From NCBI GenBank assembly GCA_004293285.1, contig RDYF01000029.1:1-63675 (forward strand): a stretch of DNA of 63,675 nt, in the 5' to 3' direction. The stretch comes from Verrucomicrobiota bacterium. GTDB lineage: Bacteria; Verrucomicrobiota; Verrucomicrobiia; Verrucomicrobiales; Akkermansiaceae. Positions 62,344 to 63,675 of this stretch are shown piece by piece. The position numbers were made by a program, and so were the translations under genes. The notes beneath the pieces were generated by a model. The model made no database searches. It was given only the letters and a program-made list of their open reading frames with translations, and had not been told where the DNA came from. The first letter of the stretch is position 1. Each line of letters opens with the position of its first letter.

Positions 62344-63512
62344 TTACAGGGAAGGCACCGCGACATTCGGGTCGGTGTCCGCGCTGTAGTCGACGCCAGC
62401 AAGGCCGAAACCGAAGAGGCGCAGGAAACTGCTTTGGTAGCCCTCGAAGTCGGCGAGCTCGGCGAGGTTTTCTGTAGCGACCGACTTCCAGCGTTCGGCG
62501 ACGAGGGCTTGCACTTGCGGTGCCATTTCCCAGTCGTCGACACGGATGCGGCCGGCTTCATCGGGCTGCGGGTTGCCAAGAGGCGGTCCATTTGTTCGAT
62601 GGTGTCCTCGTGCGTGCCCTCGGCCTTCATGACCTTGTAGAGCAAAGAAATGTAAAGCGGCACCACGGGAATCGCCGAGCTCGCTTGCGTGACGAGGGCT
62701 TTGTTCACAGAAACCCAGGCCTTACCACCGAGCGGGGCAAGTTTGTCATCGAGGGCACGTTGGGCGCGCTCGACGTCTTCTTTCGCAGCGCCGATGGTGC
62801 CGTTTTTGTAAATCGGCCAAGTCAGTTCGGGCCCAATGTAGGAATAAGCCACCGTCTGCGTGCCGGGAGCAATGAGGTTTTCTGCCAGCAGGGCATCGAT
62901 CCACATTTCCCAGTCCTCACCGCCCATCACGGCCACGGTGTTTTTGATGTCGTCGCCTTCAGCAGGTGCGATCGTGACTTCATCGACAACGCCATTGGTG
63001 GTGTTGAGATTCTTGTTCGTGTAAGGCTCGCCGATCGACTTTAGCACGGACTTGTAGACCTCGCCCGTTTTGGGGTCGGTGCGGCGTGGTGAGGCGAGAC
63101 TGTAAATGATGCAGTCCACCTGACCAAGGTCGGCCTTGATCGCAGCGCAGACTTCCGCCTTCATTGCGTCCGAAAAGGCATCGCCATTGAAGGAGCGAGC
63201 GTAGAGGCCTTCCGCCTGAGCAGCTTTTTCAAAAGCCGCAGAATTGTACCAACCCGCCGTGCCACAGCGGTCGGACTCAGCAGGTTTTTCAAAAAACACG
63301 CCCATCGTCGCGGCGCCCGAACCGAAGGCAGCAGCGATGCGCGACGACAAACCGTAGCCAGTGGACGAGCCGATCACCAAAACTTTCTTCGGGCCGTTGG
63401 CGATGGGACCGCGGCTTTTCACCAGAGCGATTTGTTCGGCGACGTGAGCGGCACAGCCCTCGGGATGCGCCGTGGTGCAAATGAATCCACGAATTTTCGG
63501 AGCAATGATCAT
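62344..63512 (-). pseudogene. fabV: Trans-2-enoyl-ACP/CoA reductase FabV, frame broken near the C terminus
   Basis: From the ATG at 63512 the frame reads a typical Fab[20 protein letters not shown], the NAD site [15 protein letters not shown], and the catalytic Tyr-x8-Lys in [14 protein letters not shown]. After EQMDRLLA the frame departs (about 62585); the expected continuation is in another frame, beginning [17 protein letters not shown] and ending [17 protein letters not shown]...VPSL at 62344. The R-L-Y segment usual at the join is absent. About 20 nt seem to be missing. FabV performs the last reduction in fatty-acid elongation. The left-over frame continues as nonsense to 62178. Confidence 0.88.
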
Positions 63513-63588
63513 GAGGGCGCCACTGTGAAACATTTTGCGCCCCGTGGCAATCCTGATTTCAGCGAGGTCGGCATCGGCTAGGGCTCCC

Positions 63589-63675
63589 TCACTTTGAGTT
63601 CTTCGGAAACAAGATTGCCTCCAAGATGTTTTCGTCGAGTGCAGCTCTGTAGCGCTTGCCTCGCAAGGAGTCTTT
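63589..63675 (-). CDS. Partial coding region, C-terminal 28 codons (truncated by window edge)
   Basis: On the minus strand a frame enters from the right edge and ends at a TGA at 63589. It reads [17 protein letters not shown] and ends LFPKNSK. The reading looks like protein, but 28 codons are too few to name a family. It ends 77 nt upstream of the fabV start and could be in the same transcript. Confidence 0.3.
   Translation of the reverse strand, partial: KDSLRGKRYRAALDENILEAILFPKNSK

Noticed and set aside
1..63675. CRISPR arrays, insertion sequences, prophage, rRNA and tRNA genes
   Set aside because: No regularly spaced repeats, transposase motifs, phage genes or cloverleaf sequences were recognised on reading both strands.

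Overview
The window looks like a chromosomal segment of a Gram-negative, menaquinone-using bacterium, most probably of the phylum Verrucomicrobiota. Reasons: a TPR-headed secretin of the kind known from Akkermansia pilus loci, SmpB with a Verrucomicrobia-like C-terminus, a FabV-type enoyl reductase, outer-membrane polysaccharide export lipoproteins, a LolA-like protein, and many genes with weak or no Shine-Dalgarno sequence. No rRNA, tRNA, CRISPR array, insertion sequence or phage was found. The taxonomic call is inference from protein reading, not from a search.

1-18.5 kb (+ strand): one tightly coupled exopolysaccharide operon of about 18 genes, most joined by 1-4 nt stop/start overlaps. 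It opens with the tail of a hybrid histidine kinase (REC-Hpt) and carries an initiating sugar phosphotransferase, a degenerate fusion relative of it, a built-in partner-switching module (STAS protein, kinase/GAF/PP2C protein, single REC protein), an AlkP-family enzyme, five glycosyltransferases, a nucleotidyltransferase, a hexapeptide acyltransferase, a P-loop kinase, a Wzz-like chain-length protein with a dead kinase-like tail, and two Wza-like export proteins. An O-antigen-ligase/polymerase-like membrane protein lies convergently at the end. No flippase was recognised.

18.4-37 kb: an orphan DNA methyltransferase, aspS, a LolA-like protein, a PhoX-like protein followed by a frameshifted diheme cytochrome, an esterase, a DPP-IV-like peptidase, a BASS transporter, a spermidine-synthase-like protein, a shortened rpoZ, smpB, a Pro/Glu-repeat protein and a fucosidase-like enzyme.

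37-50 kb: a minus-strand operon running secretin, AsmA-like protein, P-loop ATPase, ABC ATPase, ABC permease, with a possible small lipoprotein at its head. Divergent from it is a 1.3-kilo-residue secreted protein with a Calx-beta domain, then an NfeD/stomatin pair.

50-63.7 kb: thiS-like, menG/ubiE, a DUF2238-like membrane protein, a broken P-type ATPase, an acyltransferase, TerC, a lipase-like lipoprotein, comM, a broken primary-type sigma factor and a broken fabV.

The most striking feature is that at least five otherwise well-preserved genes (cytochrome, rpoZ, P-type ATPase, sigma factor, fabV) each show one short internal loss or frame break. Three of these encode core functions. Either the sequence has a systematic small-deletion artefact or the organism carries an unusual load of recent microdeletions. 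Raw-read checks would decide this.
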